Shown piece after piece: positions 7,406 through 16,633 of a stretch of DNA of 64,000 nt (its first letter is position 1; every line of letters begins with the position of its first letter). The notes under the pieces were generated by a model, which was not told the origin of the DNA, did not search any database, and saw nothing but the letters and a program-made list of their open reading frames with translations. This DNA is from Prosthecobacter sp. (GTDB taxonomy: Bacteria; Verrucomicrobiota; Verrucomicrobiia; Verrucomicrobiales; Verrucomicrobiaceae), in NCBI RefSeq assembly GCF_020439865.1, contig NZ_JAGRPF010000102.1, forward strand, positions 1 to 64,000. The letters run 5' to 3'. A program made the position numbers and the translations under genes.

Positions 7406-8457
7406 GCCTCGTGCTGCCCCTCCACGAGATCGGCACAGGAAAGGGCCTGCCATTTTTCTTTGAAAGGGTCAGGCGTGGGTTCTTTGGACACTTTGGAGAT
7501 GGTTAGATCAACGGTTCGACGCACTTCCTCATTAAAATCACGCAGTTCAGCCGAAGACATCCAGCCGTGATCGCGGGCGAAATCTTCCGCCACCTGAAGG
7601 CAGTCGCGTGCAGACGGATCCCGGCGTTTTTGATCGGGAATGTAGGAGGCGTCGTCATGCTCGCCATGACCTGCCAGGCGCAGCAGCGTACCAACGATCA
7701 TCTGGGGACCGCCGCCGGAACGGGCCTGAGCGACGGCGGCACGGAATGCCTTGAGACAGGAAGCCAGGTCCGTGGCATCCACGACCATGCCGCTGACACC
7801 GTAGCCGACCGCACGATCCACCAGGTTTTCACAGGCATACTGGCGCGTATTCGGCGTGGAGTAGGCGTATTGATTGTTCGCCACGCTGACGACGATCGGC
7901 AGTTTTTCCACCGCCGCCATGTTCAGAGCTTCGTGAAAAGCACCGGTGGAAGTGCCACCGTCTCCGATGCTGGTGGCACCAATGCTGTCCCCCAACGTTC
8001 CGGCCAGTCGACGGGCAAAAAGTCCGCCAGCCACCACCGACAGCAAACTGCCCAAATGGCTGATCATGGCCAGGAGCCCTTCTTTGGGGCGTCCGCGATG
8101 AATGTTCCCGTCACGACCGCGCATCGGACCTGTGACAGCCCCAAGGTAGGTCCGAACACAATCGAGAATGGGTTCGCCAAAAGCAATGCGCCCGGCCTGA
8201 TCACGAATGAGGGGACCGTAAATATCCTTCCCCTTCCGAAGCTGCACTCCGAGCGCCGCACTGAACGCCTCCTGCCCTTTTCCGAGATAGACGCCGCCGA
8301 CGATGCGCCCCCCGGCCCGGTAGAGCGATCCCAATTTCTCCTCCAACACTCGTGCCAGCAGCATGTGCTGATAGCAGAGAAGGAATTGATCGCGAAAATC
8401 GGCCGTCAGGTCGGTTTCGACGCAGTTGATCGGTGAAGCAAGTGCCACGAGGCACAT
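7402..8457 (-). CDS. pdhA: 2-oxoacid dehydrogenase E1 component, alpha subunit
   Basis: A 351-residue protein. The TPP-binding motif is visible: GDGGTSTGAFHEALNMAAV followed about 25 residues after the GDG by ANNQYAYST. HRGRPKEG and the phosphorylation-loop-like HGEHDDASY region also match E1-alpha. It catalyses TPP-dependent decarboxylation of the 2-oxoacid and reductive acylation of E2 lipoate. It is the first gene of the operon pdhA-pdhB-pdhC, with no E3 (lipoamide dehydrogenase) in the window. The upstream 216 bp is a divergent regulatory region shared with the gene at 8674. Confidence 0.92.
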   Translation of the reverse strand: MCLVALASPINCVETDLTADFRDQFLLCYQHMLLARVLEEKLGSLYRAGGRIVGGVYLGKGQEAFSAALGVQLRKGKDIYGPLIRDQAGRIAFGEPILDCVRTYLGAVTGPMRGRDGNIHRGRPKEGLLAMISHLGSLLSVVAGGLFARRLAGTLGDSIGATSIGDGGTSTGAFHEALNMAAVEKLPIVVSVANNQYAYSTPNTRQYACENLVDRAVGYGVSGMVVDATDLASCLKAFRAAVAQARSGGGPQMIVGTLLRLAGHGEHDDASYIPDQKRRDPSARDCLQVAEDFARDHGWMSSAELRDFNEEVRRTVDLTISKVSKEPTPDPFKEKWQALSCADLVEGQHEA

Positions 8458-8673
8458 TTGGTAATCAAGGGCTACAGATTCGTCAACAGCGTCGCCAACA
8501 GGTTTACTTAAAACTCACAGAATTACTGGAGCAGATGGCACTCCTCTCGCTTGAGTCCAAGAGACTTTTTTGAGTTTAGGAGTGACAAAGTGTGTATTAT
8601 TTGAATAAATTGTTTTGAAATTTCAATAATGTTGTGTAAATATAATAAACAAAGCTGAAATTTTTAGAATTCC
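8458..8673. promoter_or_regulatory. Divergent, AT-rich intergenic region with a perfect dyad
   Basis: The half next to the plus-strand gene (about 8575-8673) is strikingly AT-rich in an otherwise GC-rich window. It holds the perfect 12-bp palindrome TTGAAATTTCAA (8615-8626) and, 14 nt further on, TATAAT (8641-8646), 28 nt before the ATG at 8674. A TTGAAA-TATAAT pair would have a 20-bp spacer, longer than ideal for sigma-70, so the dyad may instead be an operator. Inference only. Confidence 0.4.
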
Positions 8674-9234
8674 ATGGAATCACTTCTTGCCACAGCCGCT
8701 GCTGATCCTGCGTTCTCAAACTTCCAGGTGCAAAGTTATGGGAGTTTGCTGCTGCCCGACCATCCGATTCGTTTCGGATTCCAAGTCGACATTGTTCCGG
8801 ATCAATGCCCATCCAGCATCTTGTTTGGCCTCATCAGTCGCGATCCTGTCAACGGAGGCAAGGCAAAAACCTCCGGGTTTGCCGTGCGTGTTGATTTGGA
8901 AATGCGTGAGGTCTGGGATGTTCTGAACGGCAGTGGTCTCGTCGGCTGGGTGGAACATCCAGATGGGCTTGCAGGCTTCACGGACGAAGAGCCTCTGCTG
9001 CTCGGATGGGAGATCGAATATCATGGTCAAGCATTGATCCCCAAGCTTGTAGTGGCAGATCAACAGTGGCTCTACCCTGCTATCCAGTGTCCTCATCCTG
9101 TGGTCATGGAAACTGTGATCGGCTGGCAGGGTGAATGGGGAAACGATCCACGAAACACCTTCCTGCACCCGGCCCTATGGCGCGAGCACCTGCCGGTGTT
9201 CAACACTCAGGAGCCTGAGGCCATCGCGGCATAG
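8674..9234 (+). CDS. Hypothetical protein (186 aa)
   Basis: I do not recognise the family. The protein starts MESLLATAAADPAFSNFQVQ, has no signal peptide or membrane segment, and looks like a soluble beta-rich domain: alternating hydrophobic strands such as IRFGFQVDIV, SGFAVRVDLEMREVWDVL and LLLGWEIEYHG, with several Trp residues. It stands alone on the plus strand, divergent from pdhA, with an AT-rich promoter-like region upstream and hldD 48 bp downstream. No Shine-Dalgarno is evident. The overlapping minus-strand ORF (8716-9168) is rejected as a shadow. Confidence 0.7.
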   Translation: MESLLATAAADPAFSNFQVQSYGSLLLPDHPIRFGFQVDIVPDQCPSSILFGLISRDPVNGGKAKTSGFAVRVDLEMREVWDVLNGSGLVGWVEHPDGLAGFTDEEPLLLGWEIEYHGQALIPKLVVADQQWLYPAIQCPHPVVMETVIGWQGEWGNDPRNTFLHPALWREHLPVFNTQEPEAIAA

Positions 9235-9282
9235 CCAAGCTCCGGCTTGAATCCGGTCGTATTTCCCGTTACCAACGGGGAC

Positions 9283-10287
9283 ATGAACAACACGGAAAGT
9301 CGCATCCTCATCACCGGCGGAGCCGGATTCATCGGCAGCGCCCTCGTCTGGGAACTGAACCGCCGCGGCTGCGAAAACATCGTCGTCTGCGACCGCCTGA
9401 GCACCGATGAAAAGTGGAAGAACCTCGTCCCACTCAAGTTCGCCGACTACATCGATGGCAACGACCTTCTGCAGAACGTCCTGCACGCGCCCGCCAGGCT
9501 CGGTCGATTTGATCTGATCCTGCATCTCGGCGCCTGCTCAGCCACCACCGAGCGCGATGCGGACTACCTCATGCGGAACAACTTCGAGTTCACGAAGCAG
9601 CTTTGCCAGTGGGCCCTGCGGGACGGAACGCGCTTTGTTTACGCCTCATCCGCAGCGACTTACGGCGATGGCGCGCACGGCATGAACGATCAGGACCCGG
9701 ACATCCACAAGCTACGCCCGCTGAACATGTACGGCTACTCGAAGCACCTTTTCGATCTCCACGCCAAACGCGAAGGCTGGCTGCCGAACATCGTCGGCCT
9801 CAAGTATTTCAACGTCTACGGCCCCAACGAAGACCACAAGGCCGACATGCGCAGCCTAGTCCACAAAGCCTGCGGCCAGATCCTCGCCACGGACAAGGTG
9901 CAGCTCTTCAAATCCCACCGCCCCGACTACAGGCACGGCGAGCAGATGCGCGACTTCCTCTACGTGAAGGACGCCATCCGCATGACCCTCCACCTCGCGG
10001 AGACCGGTAGCGCCAGCGGCCTTTTCAACCTCGGTTCAGGCGAGGCTCACACGTGGATCGAACTTGCCACCGCGATCTTCACCGCGCTCGGCAAGAAGCC
10101 GAACATCGAGTTCATCGACATGCCGGATCACCTGCAGTCGAAGTATCAGTACTACACCTGCGCCGACATCGCGAAGCTCCGCGCCTCCGGGTTCACCCAG
10201 GAAATCACCCCGCTCACTGAGGCGGTGCGCGATTATGTGCAGGGCTATCTCGTGCCCGACAAGCGGCTCGGGGATGAGGTGGCGTAA
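9283..10287 (+). CDS. hldD: ADP-L-glycero-D-manno-heptose 6-epimerase
   Basis: The ATG at 9283 (MNNTESRILITGGAGFIGS), with GGGG just upstream, gives 334 residues; an ATG 12 codons earlier is possible but adds non-family sequence. It is an extended short-chain dehydrogenase: the NADP-binding GGAGFIG glycine motif is at 12-18 and the catalytic Y150-x-x-x-K154 (YGYSK) and YASSAATYG strands are present. 'KYFNVYGPNE.HK.DM.S' and the nearby conserved Arg/Glu sequence are typical of HldD, the last enzyme in making ADP-L-glycero-D-manno-heptose for the LPS inner core. This implies a heptose-containing outer membrane. trpA follows 46 bp later. Confidence 0.95.
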   Translation: MNNTESRILITGGAGFIGSALVWELNRRGCENIVVCDRLSTDEKWKNLVPLKFADYIDGNDLLQNVLHAPARLGRFDLILHLGACSATTERDADYLMRNNFEFTKQLCQWALRDGTRFVYASSAATYGDGAHGMNDQDPDIHKLRPLNMYGYSKHLFDLHAKREGWLPNIVGLKYFNVYGPNEDHKADMRSLVHKACGQILATDKVQLFKSHRPDYRHGEQMRDFLYVKDAIRMTLHLAETGSASGLFNLGSGEAHTWIELATAIFTALGKKPNIEFIDMPDHLQSKYQYYTCADIAKLRASGFTQEITPLTEAVRDYVQGYLVPDKRLGDEVA

Positions 10288-10333
10288 GGCGGGATTTGCA
10301 AAGGTGGCCGCTTCAGGCTAAACACCCCGCCCC

Positions 10334-11146
10334 ATGTCCGCCCCCACCAACCGCATCGACGCCCGTTTTGCCGCCCTTCGTGACGCGAAGAAGAAGGCCT
10401 TCGTCGCCTATGTCTGCGCCGGCGATCCCACACTCGATGCCACCATCGACATTGTGCTCGGCCTCGAACGTGCCGGGGTGGACATCGTCGAGCTCGGTGT
10501 CCCCTTCTCCGATCCGCTGGCCGATGGCGTGGTGAATCAGATGGCCGCCGACCGTGCTCTGAAGGCCGGTGCCACGACTCCCGGTGTGCTGGAGATGATC
10601 CGCCAACTGCGCACGAAGTCGCAGGTGCCGATCGTGCTCTTCACCTACCTGAATCCCATCTACACCTACGGCTACGAGCGCTTCCATCAGGACGCGGCGG
10701 CCGCCGGGGCCGATGGTGTGCTCGTGCTCGACCTGCCGCCGGATGAAGCGGCCCAAAACGCCGAGCTGAAGCCCGCACCCGAGTTGCGCCACATCCAGCT
10801 CATCGCTCCCACATCGCCTGCCGAGCGCATCGCCAGCATTGCTAAGTCAGCTGAAGGTTTTGTTTATTATGTGAGCCGCCTCGGCGTCACCGGAGCCCAA
10901 GCGGAGATCGCCACCGGCATCGCCGAGCAGGTCGCCGTTATCAAAGCGGCCACCGACGTACCCGTGTGCGTCGGCTTCGGCGTCTCGAACCCCGAACAGG
11001 CCGCCACCATCGCCAGCAAGGCCGATGGCGTCGTCGTCGGCAGCGCCATCGTAAAACTCATCGAGCAAAACGGCTCCTCATCGGACTGCGCCGCGAAGGT
11101 TGAGGCCTTTGTGAAGCCGCTCGTCGATGCCGTCCACGCCCTCTGA
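10334..11146 (+). CDS. trpA: Tryptophan synthase alpha subunit
   Basis: A 270-residue TIM-barrel protein cleaving indole-3-glycerol phosphate to indole and glyceraldehyde 3-phosphate. The catalytic residues are visible: Glu53 and Asp64 in ELGVPFSDPLADG, offset by 4 from the E. coli numbering. FTYLNPIYTYG and GVSNPEQA (phosphate-binding loop region) also match. It has normal length. trpB is not in the window, so trpA is separated from it. It opens a tightly spaced run: dapF starts 8 nt after its stop. Confidence 0.97.
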   Translation: MSAPTNRIDARFAALRDAKKKAFVAYVCAGDPTLDATIDIVLGLERAGVDIVELGVPFSDPLADGVVNQMAADRALKAGATTPGVLEMIRQLRTKSQVPIVLFTYLNPIYTYGYERFHQDAAAAGADGVLVLDLPPDEAAQNAELKPAPELRHIQLIAPTSPAERIASIAKSAEGFVYYVSRLGVTGAQAEIATGIAEQVAVIKAATDVPVCVGFGVSNPEQAATIASKADGVVVGSAIVKLIEQNGSSSDCAAKVEAFVKPLVDAVHAL

Positions 11147-11154
11147 TTTCCCCC

Positions 11155-11967
11155 ATGACTCTGCAATTCACCAAAATGAACGGCGCCGGCAATGACTTCG
11201 TCATGCTGGACAATCGTGACCTCAAGCTCGCTCTCTCCAAGGAGCAGATCGAAAAGCTCTGCGACCGCCATCGCGGCATCGGTGCCGACGGACTGCTCTG
11301 CGTCGAACCCGCGACCGAAGGCGGCGACTTCAAAATGCGCTACTACAACGCCGACGGCGGCGAGGCCGAGATGTGCGGCAACGGCGCGCGCTGCTTCGGA
11401 CGTTTTGTCAATCGTCTGCACGATGACAAGCTGACGAAGATCAACTTCGAAACCCTTGCCGGCATGATCTCCGCCGAGTTCGAGGGCGATCAGGTGCGCA
11501 TCAACATGAGCGCCCCGCACAATCTTCACCTGTCCCAGCTTCTCACCGTGGCTGGCGCCGGATTGACCGTGCACAGCATCAACACGGGCGTGCCGCATGC
11601 CGTGGTCTTCGTCGATGATCTCGAGGATGTCCCCGTCCGTGAATGGGGCGCCGGACTGCGCTACCACGATGCCTTCAGGCCGAAAGGCACGAACGCCAAT
11701 TTCGCCAAGGTGATCGCACCGGGCAGCATCGCCATCCGCACCTACGAGCGCGGGGTCGAGGACGAAACCCTCGCCTGCGGCACCGGCATGGTCGCCTGCG
11801 CACTGATTCATCACGAACTCACCGGAGTCCCCGGTCCCGTCAGTGTCCTCGTCAAAGGCGGCGACACGCTCAAAGTCGGATTTGAGGAACCCTCCCGCAG
11901 CGAATACACCAACGTCACGCTCTTCGGCCCCGCAGATTTCGTTTTCCAAGGCACCGTTCAACTCTAA
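11155..11967 (+). CDS. dapF: Diaminopimelate epimerase
   Basis: A 270-residue protein interconverting LL- and meso-diaminopimelate, required for lysine and peptidoglycan. It starts MTLQFTKMNGAGNDFVMLD. The two catalytic cysteines are C74 (EMCGNGARC) and C208 (LACGTGMVAC), each in its family signature. It starts 8 nt after trpA and is followed 28 nt later by dapA, so the two lysine-pathway genes are cotranscribed. Confidence 0.97.
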   Translation: MTLQFTKMNGAGNDFVMLDNRDLKLALSKEQIEKLCDRHRGIGADGLLCVEPATEGGDFKMRYYNADGGEAEMCGNGARCFGRFVNRLHDDKLTKINFETLAGMISAEFEGDQVRINMSAPHNLHLSQLLTVAGAGLTVHSINTGVPHAVVFVDDLEDVPVREWGAGLRYHDAFRPKGTNANFAKVIAPGSIAIRTYERGVEDETLACGTGMVACALIHHELTGVPGPVSVLVKGGDTLKVGFEEPSRSEYTNVTLFGPADFVFQGTVQL

Positions 11968-11995
11968 GCTCCGCGCCCTTCGCCCTACGCTTCCC

Positions 11996-12877
11996 ATGTT
12001 CGCAGGAACCCACACCGCCATCGTCACCCCTTTCAAAAACGGCCAGATTGATGAGGCCGCGCTCAAATCGCTGATCGATTTCCAGTTCGACAACGGCGTG
12101 ACCGGCATCGTGCCCTGCGGCACCACGGGAGAGTCGCCCACGCTCGACCACGACGAACACGAGCGCGTCATCAAGCTCAGCGTTGAATTCGCCAAGGGCC
12201 GCGGCGGCGTCATGGCCGGCACGGGATCAAATTCCACACGCGAGGCCATCGAACTCACGCAGGAAGCCGAAGCCGCCGGTGCGACCGCATCGCTGCAGGT
12301 CGCGCCTTATTACAACAAGCCGACTCCCGAAGGCCTGTATCAACACTTCAAGGCCATCGCCGACAACACCAAACTCCCGATCATGCTTTACAGCATCCCG
12401 GGACGCTGCGGCATCGACATCGGGCTCGATGTGCTCGTGCGCCTCGCCGAGAGCTGCCCGAACATCCGCGCCATCAAGGAAGCCGGCGGCAATCCGGAGC
12501 GTGTGAGCCAGATGAAGCAGATCCTTCCGGCGGACTTCGAAATCCTCTCCGGCGACGACGGCCTCACCCTGCCCTTCATGTCCGTCGGCGGCTGCGGCAT
12601 CGTCAGCGTCGCGTCGAATCTCATTCCGAAGCCAATCAGCGAGATGGTGCAACTCGCGCTCAAAGGCGACTACGCCTCCGCGTTGACCATCCACACGAAG
12701 TACTACCCGCTCTTCGCCGCCTTCCTGAAACTGGCCACCAATCCCATCCCGATCAAAACCGCGATGGCGCTGGCAGGTCATTGCAGCGATGAACTGCGCC
12801 TGCCTCTCGTCGGCATGGAAAAGACCAAGATTGATGAACTGACCGCCACGCTGAAGAAGCTAGGCATCATCAGCTAG
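11996..12877 (+). CDS. dapA: 4-hydroxy-tetrahydrodipicolinate synthase
   Basis: The frame is open from 11843, overlapping dapF, but the family start is the ATG at 11996 (MFAGTHTAIVTPFKNGQID), giving 293 residues. It is a TIM-barrel class I aldolase condensing pyruvate with aspartate semialdehyde. Schiff-base Lys161 (IRAIKEAGG), Tyr132 (MLYSIPGR) and Thr44 (CGTTGES) match E. coli positions almost exactly. It is the committed step of the lysine/DAP pathway, next to dapF. Confidence 0.97.
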   Translation: MFAGTHTAIVTPFKNGQIDEAALKSLIDFQFDNGVTGIVPCGTTGESPTLDHDEHERVIKLSVEFAKGRGGVMAGTGSNSTREAIELTQEAEAAGATASLQVAPYYNKPTPEGLYQHFKAIADNTKLPIMLYSIPGRCGIDIGLDVLVRLAESCPNIRAIKEAGGNPERVSQMKQILPADFEILSGDDGLTLPFMSVGGCGIVSVASNLIPKPISEMVQLALKGDYASALTIHTKYYPLFAAFLKLATNPIPIKTAMALAGHCSDELRLPLVGMEKTKIDELTATLKKLGIIS

Positions 12878-12886
12878 AAGCTGGAC

Positions 12887-13510
12887 ATGACGGTCCCGAT
12901 GCGCATCAATGGAGGCATGCGCATTATTCGCATCATCTGCATTCTGCCGCTGCTGGGGCTCTCTGCCTGCACCTATCTAGCGAACAAGGCGGCTGGCCTG
13001 CGTTCCTCGTCGAAAAAAAGCCCGGCCGACAATCGCATCCGCGAGGCCAAAGTGATCGGCGTGATCGAACTGGTGAATCCGGAGCAGAACTACGTGCTCA
13101 TCAACTGCGAGCAGCGGCTGAACATTCCCGTGGGCACTGAGATTGTTACCCAAGGAATCGGAAGCTCCCGGGCGAAGCTCAAGGTCACCCCTGAACGCAA
13201 AGGCAACTACATCACCGCGGACATCACGGAAGGCACACCTCAACTGCACGACCTCGTCTTGTATAAGGTCGTGCCGGGAGAAGTCCCCGCCCCTCCACCT
13301 GTCACCACCACCGCCAGCGGGGCCGTGGTGCCTCTGACACCGATCATGCAGGCGGACGTGATCCCACCGCTGGACGCCCCCTTCCAACCGATGGCACCAG
13401 CCCAACCGGCTCCCTCACCAACACCAGTGCCTGTGCAGCCTCAGCCAGCACCGCCTCCAGAAGCCGAACCCACCGCCGATCCCAGCAAGCTGCCTCCTGT
13501 CATCCGATGA
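12887..13510 (+). CDS. Putative lipoprotein with proline-rich tail
   Basis: A 207-residue protein of no named family. It has a lipoprotein signal peptide ending LLGLSAC (acylated Cys at residue 28 from the first ATG). Start choice is uncertain: ATGs at 12887, 12899 and 12917 are in frame, and [18 protein letters not shown] from 12917 is the most compact signal. A beta-rich domain follows (about 50-125: [20 protein letters not shown], then [19 protein letters not shown]), resembling small barrel domains. The C-terminal 80 residues are Pro/Ala/Thr-rich and probably extended through the periplasm. It starts 9 nt after dapA and its stop overlaps moeA as ATGA. Confidence 0.75.
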   Translation: MTVPMRINGGMRIIRIICILPLLGLSACTYLANKAAGLRSSSKKSPADNRIREAKVIGVIELVNPEQNYVLINCEQRLNIPVGTEIVTQGIGSSRAKLKVTPERKGNYITADITEGTPQLHDLVLYKVVPGEVPAPPPVTTTASGAVVPLTPIMQADVIPPLDAPFQPMAPAQPAPSPTPVPVQPQPAPPPEAEPTADPSKLPPVIR

Positions 13511-14703
13511 TCTCCGAAAGCGAAGCGCTGGCGCGCGTTCTGGCGGCCGTGGCATCACTCAAAATAGAAACCGAGACCTTGCTCGCGGCACACGACCGTT
13601 TTGCCGCACAGGATGTGACCGCAACCGTGCCGATCCCCGCATTCGATCAGTCGTCCATGGACGGCTACGCTCTGATCGCTTCTGAGAGCACCGACAAGGC
13701 CCCGCTGCGTGTCACGGGTGAGCAACCTGCAGGACTGGACCTCGGACTTGAAGTCAAAAAAGGCTGCGCCATTCGCATTTTTACCGGCGCACCGATTCCC
13801 AAAGGAGCGGATGCGGTAATCATGCAGGAGGATGTGAAGCGTGACGGCGATCAAATCGTCTGCACGGAGCCTGTGGTTGTCGGAGAAAACATTCGACGTG
13901 CGGGAGCGGACCTGTGCCAGGGGCAGTTTGTGATGCGTGTTGGTGACAAATTCACCCCCGGGCGGATGGCCTTGCTGGCCTCTCAAGGACTCGAAAGCAT
14001 CTATGTTCATACGCTGCCACGTGTCGCCGTGTTAAGCACGGGCGACGAGCTGGTCTCCCCCGGCCAAGGACCGCTGCAAGCCGGACAAATCTACAACACG
14101 AACGGCCTGATGTTGCGCGGCATGCTGTCGCGCCTGGGAATTCGCCACAGCAGTCATGTCCATTGCCGCGATGATTTGCAGGCCACCATCGAAACACTCG
14201 ACAGGTTAATGGACGCAAACGACGTCGTACTAATCAGCGGCGGCGTTTCCGTCGGAGATCACGATCAGATCAAGCCCGCGCTCAAGCAACTCGGTGTCGA
14301 ACCGGACCTGTGGCGCGTTCGAGTGAAGCCGGGCAAGCCGTTCCTCTTTGCGTCACGACAAAAGCCTCACACCACCCATGTCTTCGGGCTGCCTGGCAAT
14401 CCAGTTTCGTCATTCGTGACCTTCCTTTTGTTTGTGCGACCTGCGCTGCTCAAGATGATGGGCGCCTCCAAATCCCAACTCATGCCGCGCTTGATTCCTG
14501 CGACGGCTGGAACTGCGCTCGAAAATCCCGGGGACAGGCCGCACTATCTGCGTGGCACGCTCACCGACGGCCGGTTCATGCCTTTTGGCCTCCAGCAGAG
14601 CCATGCGCTCCTTTCCTTGAGCCGTTCGGATGCCCTCGTGAGATTGGAGGCCGGGCAAAGCCTGCAAGTGGGCGATGCCACGCAGGCGTGGTTGCTGGAT
14701 TGA
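13507..14703 (+). CDS. moeA: Molybdopterin molybdenumtransferase
   Basis: A 398-residue MoeA-family protein, which inserts molybdate into adenylylated molybdopterin in molybdenum-cofactor synthesis. It has the MoeA N-terminal domain ([17 protein letters not shown]), the central MoCF-binding domain ([24 protein letters not shown]) and [13 protein letters not shown], then a C-terminal beta domain (PHYLRGTL). It overlaps the upstream gene by ATGA. No other moa/mob genes are in the window. Confidence 0.93.
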   Translation: MISESEALARVLAAVASLKIETETLLAAHDRFAAQDVTATVPIPAFDQSSMDGYALIASESTDKAPLRVTGEQPAGLDLGLEVKKGCAIRIFTGAPIPKGADAVIMQEDVKRDGDQIVCTEPVVVGENIRRAGADLCQGQFVMRVGDKFTPGRMALLASQGLESIYVHTLPRVAVLSTGDELVSPGQGPLQAGQIYNTNGLMLRGMLSRLGIRHSSHVHCRDDLQATIETLDRLMDANDVVLISGGVSVGDHDQIKPALKQLGVEPDLWRVRVKPGKPFLFASRQKPHTTHVFGLPGNPVSSFVTFLLFVRPALLKMMGASKSQLMPRLIPATAGTALENPGDRPHYLRGTLTDGRFMPFGLQQSHALLSLSRSDALVRLEAGQSLQVGDATQAWLLD

Positions 14704-14750
14704 TTGGTTGCGCGCAACGCACGGCTATCCATTCTGCGCATTCATCAATC

Positions 14751-15371
14751 ATGGAACACGTTCTCGTCATCACCCGCCAGCTCTTCGATCAACTCGGCAG
14801 CTTTCAAGGCTTTCAAGCCGACACTCCGCGCTACTTGCATGCAATGCTGGCTCCAGGTGCCAATCATTTCATGGAGCGCCCGGCAGCGGAGAAAGATCCC
14901 TCACACAAGCAACTCATCCCCTACACCATTTTTCATCACGCAGGCCGCTATCTGAGCTATACCCGAGGAGGAAGTTCTGGGGAAAAACGACTCGTGGCCA
15001 AACGCTCCATTGGCATCGGAGGACATATCAATCCTGTGGACGCCGGGCAGGACGGCCTCGGTGAAACGATGTACTACAACGGCGTCGAACGTGAGATGGC
15101 CGAGGAACTCGTCATCGGAGGCACTCACACGCAGAAGGTCATCGGACTCATCAATGATGACGCGACCGAAGTTGGCAGCGTTCATCTTGGCGTTGTGCAC
15201 TTCTTTGATCTCAGCAGCGATGATGTGCAGTCCAACGAAGACGCCATTCAGGACCTTCGATTCCACACTCTGGAAGAACTGCATGCCATGCACGACCAGT
15301 TGGAAACGTGGTCACAAATCTGCGTGGCTCATCTCTGGAGTGTTCAAAAGAAATTGAAATCATCCGCGTAG
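14751..15371 (+). CDS. NUDIX-like phosphoesterase-type protein
   Basis: The frame is open from 14310, but the ATG at 14751 (MEHVLVITRQLFDQLGSFQG) gives a coherent 206-residue protein. It carries a NUDIX-box-like stretch: GIGGHINPVDAG, then NGVEREMAEELVIGG, with the REMAEE core that binds Mg2+ in NUDIX hydrolases; the substrate is not predictable. Similar proteins are annotated in Verrucomicrobia simply as phosphoesterases. It sits 47 nt after moeA and 47 nt before the sigma factor gene. Confidence 0.75.
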   Translation: MEHVLVITRQLFDQLGSFQGFQADTPRYLHAMLAPGANHFMERPAAEKDPSHKQLIPYTIFHHAGRYLSYTRGGSSGEKRLVAKRSIGIGGHINPVDAGQDGLGETMYYNGVEREMAEELVIGGTHTQKVIGLINDDATEVGSVHLGVVHFFDLSSDDVQSNEDAIQDLRFHTLEELHAMHDQLETWSQICVAHLWSVQKKLKSSA

Positions 15372-15418
15372 GAAGAAATGCTTGTCTCTTCGCGCAACGA
15401 GTGTTTTTCTTCTTCTAA

Positions 15419-16063
15419 ATGCAAGAATCATCCCTCAGCGCCCCGGCGGCCCCCATCGCTTCGCTGAACGAACCTGCACCCAGCAGCAGCGCGGCCGAAG
15501 ACCGCATCCTTGTGGACAAAGCCCAGGCGGGAGACACGGGTGCGTTCGATGAACTTGTGCGCAAGTACACCCCGAAGCTCTACGGCCTGATCTACAATAT
15601 GACCTCGAACCGCGAGGACACCGCCGATCTGCTGCAAGACGTTTTTGCGAAGGCCTACCGCTCCATCAAGCGCTTCATGGGCAAGTCCTCGTTCTACACC
15701 TGGATCTATTCGATCTCAGTGAACATGACTTTGAACTTTCTTAAGAAACGAGGAAGGCATCATAAGGTCAGTCTTGACGATGTAGATACCGGAATTGAGA
15801 ACGACCCGGACTTCATCCGGGTGACCACCGCCAATACGGGCACGCTACGTGAAGTGAACATCCATGAGCTGCAAAAAAGGTTGAACGCAGCCATGATGAA
15901 GCTGTCGGAAGATCACCGCACGGTGGTGACTTTGTACGATGTACAGGGGCTCCAGCATGCCGAAATCAGCAAGATATTAGGAGTCTCGGAAGGGACCGTC
16001 AGATCACGATTGTTTTACGCACATCGCCTGCTCCAGACATATCTTGAAGATTTCGTGAAATAA
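15419..16063 (+). CDS. ECF-family RNA polymerase sigma factor
   Basis: A 214-residue sigma-70 family protein of the extracytoplasmic-function type. A disordered Ala/Ser/Pro-rich N-terminus (1-27) precedes sigma region 2 (AGDTGAFDELVRKY, NREDTADLLQDVFAKAY, FYTWIYSISVNMTLNFLKKR) and region 4 (MMKLSEDHRTVVTLYDVQGL, then HAEISKILGVSEGTVRSRLF). It recognises alternative promoters, commonly for envelope stress. The next gene, 9 nt downstream, encodes a one-span membrane protein that could be its anti-sigma partner. Confidence in the sigma call is high; its regulon is unknown. Confidence 0.93.
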   Translation: MQESSLSAPAAPIASLNEPAPSSSAAEDRILVDKAQAGDTGAFDELVRKYTPKLYGLIYNMTSNREDTADLLQDVFAKAYRSIKRFMGKSSFYTWIYSISVNMTLNFLKKRGRHHKVSLDDVDTGIENDPDFIRVTTANTGTLREVNIHELQKRLNAAMMKLSEDHRTVVTLYDVQGLQHAEISKILGVSEGTVRSRLFYAHRLLQTYLEDFVK

Positions 16064-16072
16064 CCTTGGTCC

Positions 16073-16633
16073 ATGAACGAATTTAGCAAACACGATCCCC
16101 AGCACGCCATGAGTGAGTTTGAAAGCATCCAGCGGTTGATTCGATTGAAGCGGTTCGAACAGCCAGGGGAAGGATTCACTGAAGACTTTCTTCGTCAGTT
16201 TCATCAGAGGCAGAGAGCGGAGATGCTCAAACAGTCATCTCTCGAACTGTTTTGGGAACGTGCAACCACCTGCTGGGACAACCTGTTTGTGCCTAAGTGG
16301 GGAATGGTGGCGGCGGCCGCATGCGTTTGCGCCATGAGCCTCTGGATGTTGTCCCGGCCTGTCCCGGAATCGACACCCGCTGTCACCTCAGTTCCTGCCG
16401 TCGCTGAAAAGCCCTTCCTGCTCAAAATGGATCTCAGCGATCTCCCCATGGCACGCATGGCCGAACATGACGACGCCACGATTACAGACATGCTTCTCCG
16501 CAAGCATTTGGAGGTGCGGCCGGTCCTTGAGGGAAATGTCTCGCCGCTGCCGGTCAATGGTTGGCAGACGCCTACGCTCCAAAACGCCTTCCCCGCCATT
16601 CATGACGGAGTCGAAGGTGGCTTGGGCAAGTAA
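16073..16633 (+). CDS. Single-span membrane protein, putative anti-sigma factor
   Basis: A 186-residue protein with an N-terminal cytoplasmic part (1-76, charged, helical, rich in Arg/Gln/Glu), one transmembrane helix (77-94, MVAAAACVCAMSLWML) and a periplasmic C-terminus. It starts 9 nt after the ECF sigma gene, and both order and topology match anti-sigma factors. No zinc-binding HxxxCxxC motif of the classic anti-sigma domain is visible, so the role is inferred from position alone. It could also be a signalling or structural partner. Confidence 0.6.
   Translation: MNEFSKHDPQHAMSEFESIQRLIRLKRFEQPGEGFTEDFLRQFHQRQRAEMLKQSSLELFWERATTCWDNLFVPKWGMVAAAACVCAMSLWMLSRPVPESTPAVTSVPAVAEKPFLLKMDLSDLPMARMAEHDDATITDMLLRKHLEVRPVLEGNVSPLPVNGWQTPTLQNAFPAIHDGVEGGLGK

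Noticed and set aside
10867..12258. Minus-strand ORF (463 aa) over trpA, dapF and dapA
   Set aside because: It is a shadow of three well-supported genes with conserved catalytic residues on the plus strand.
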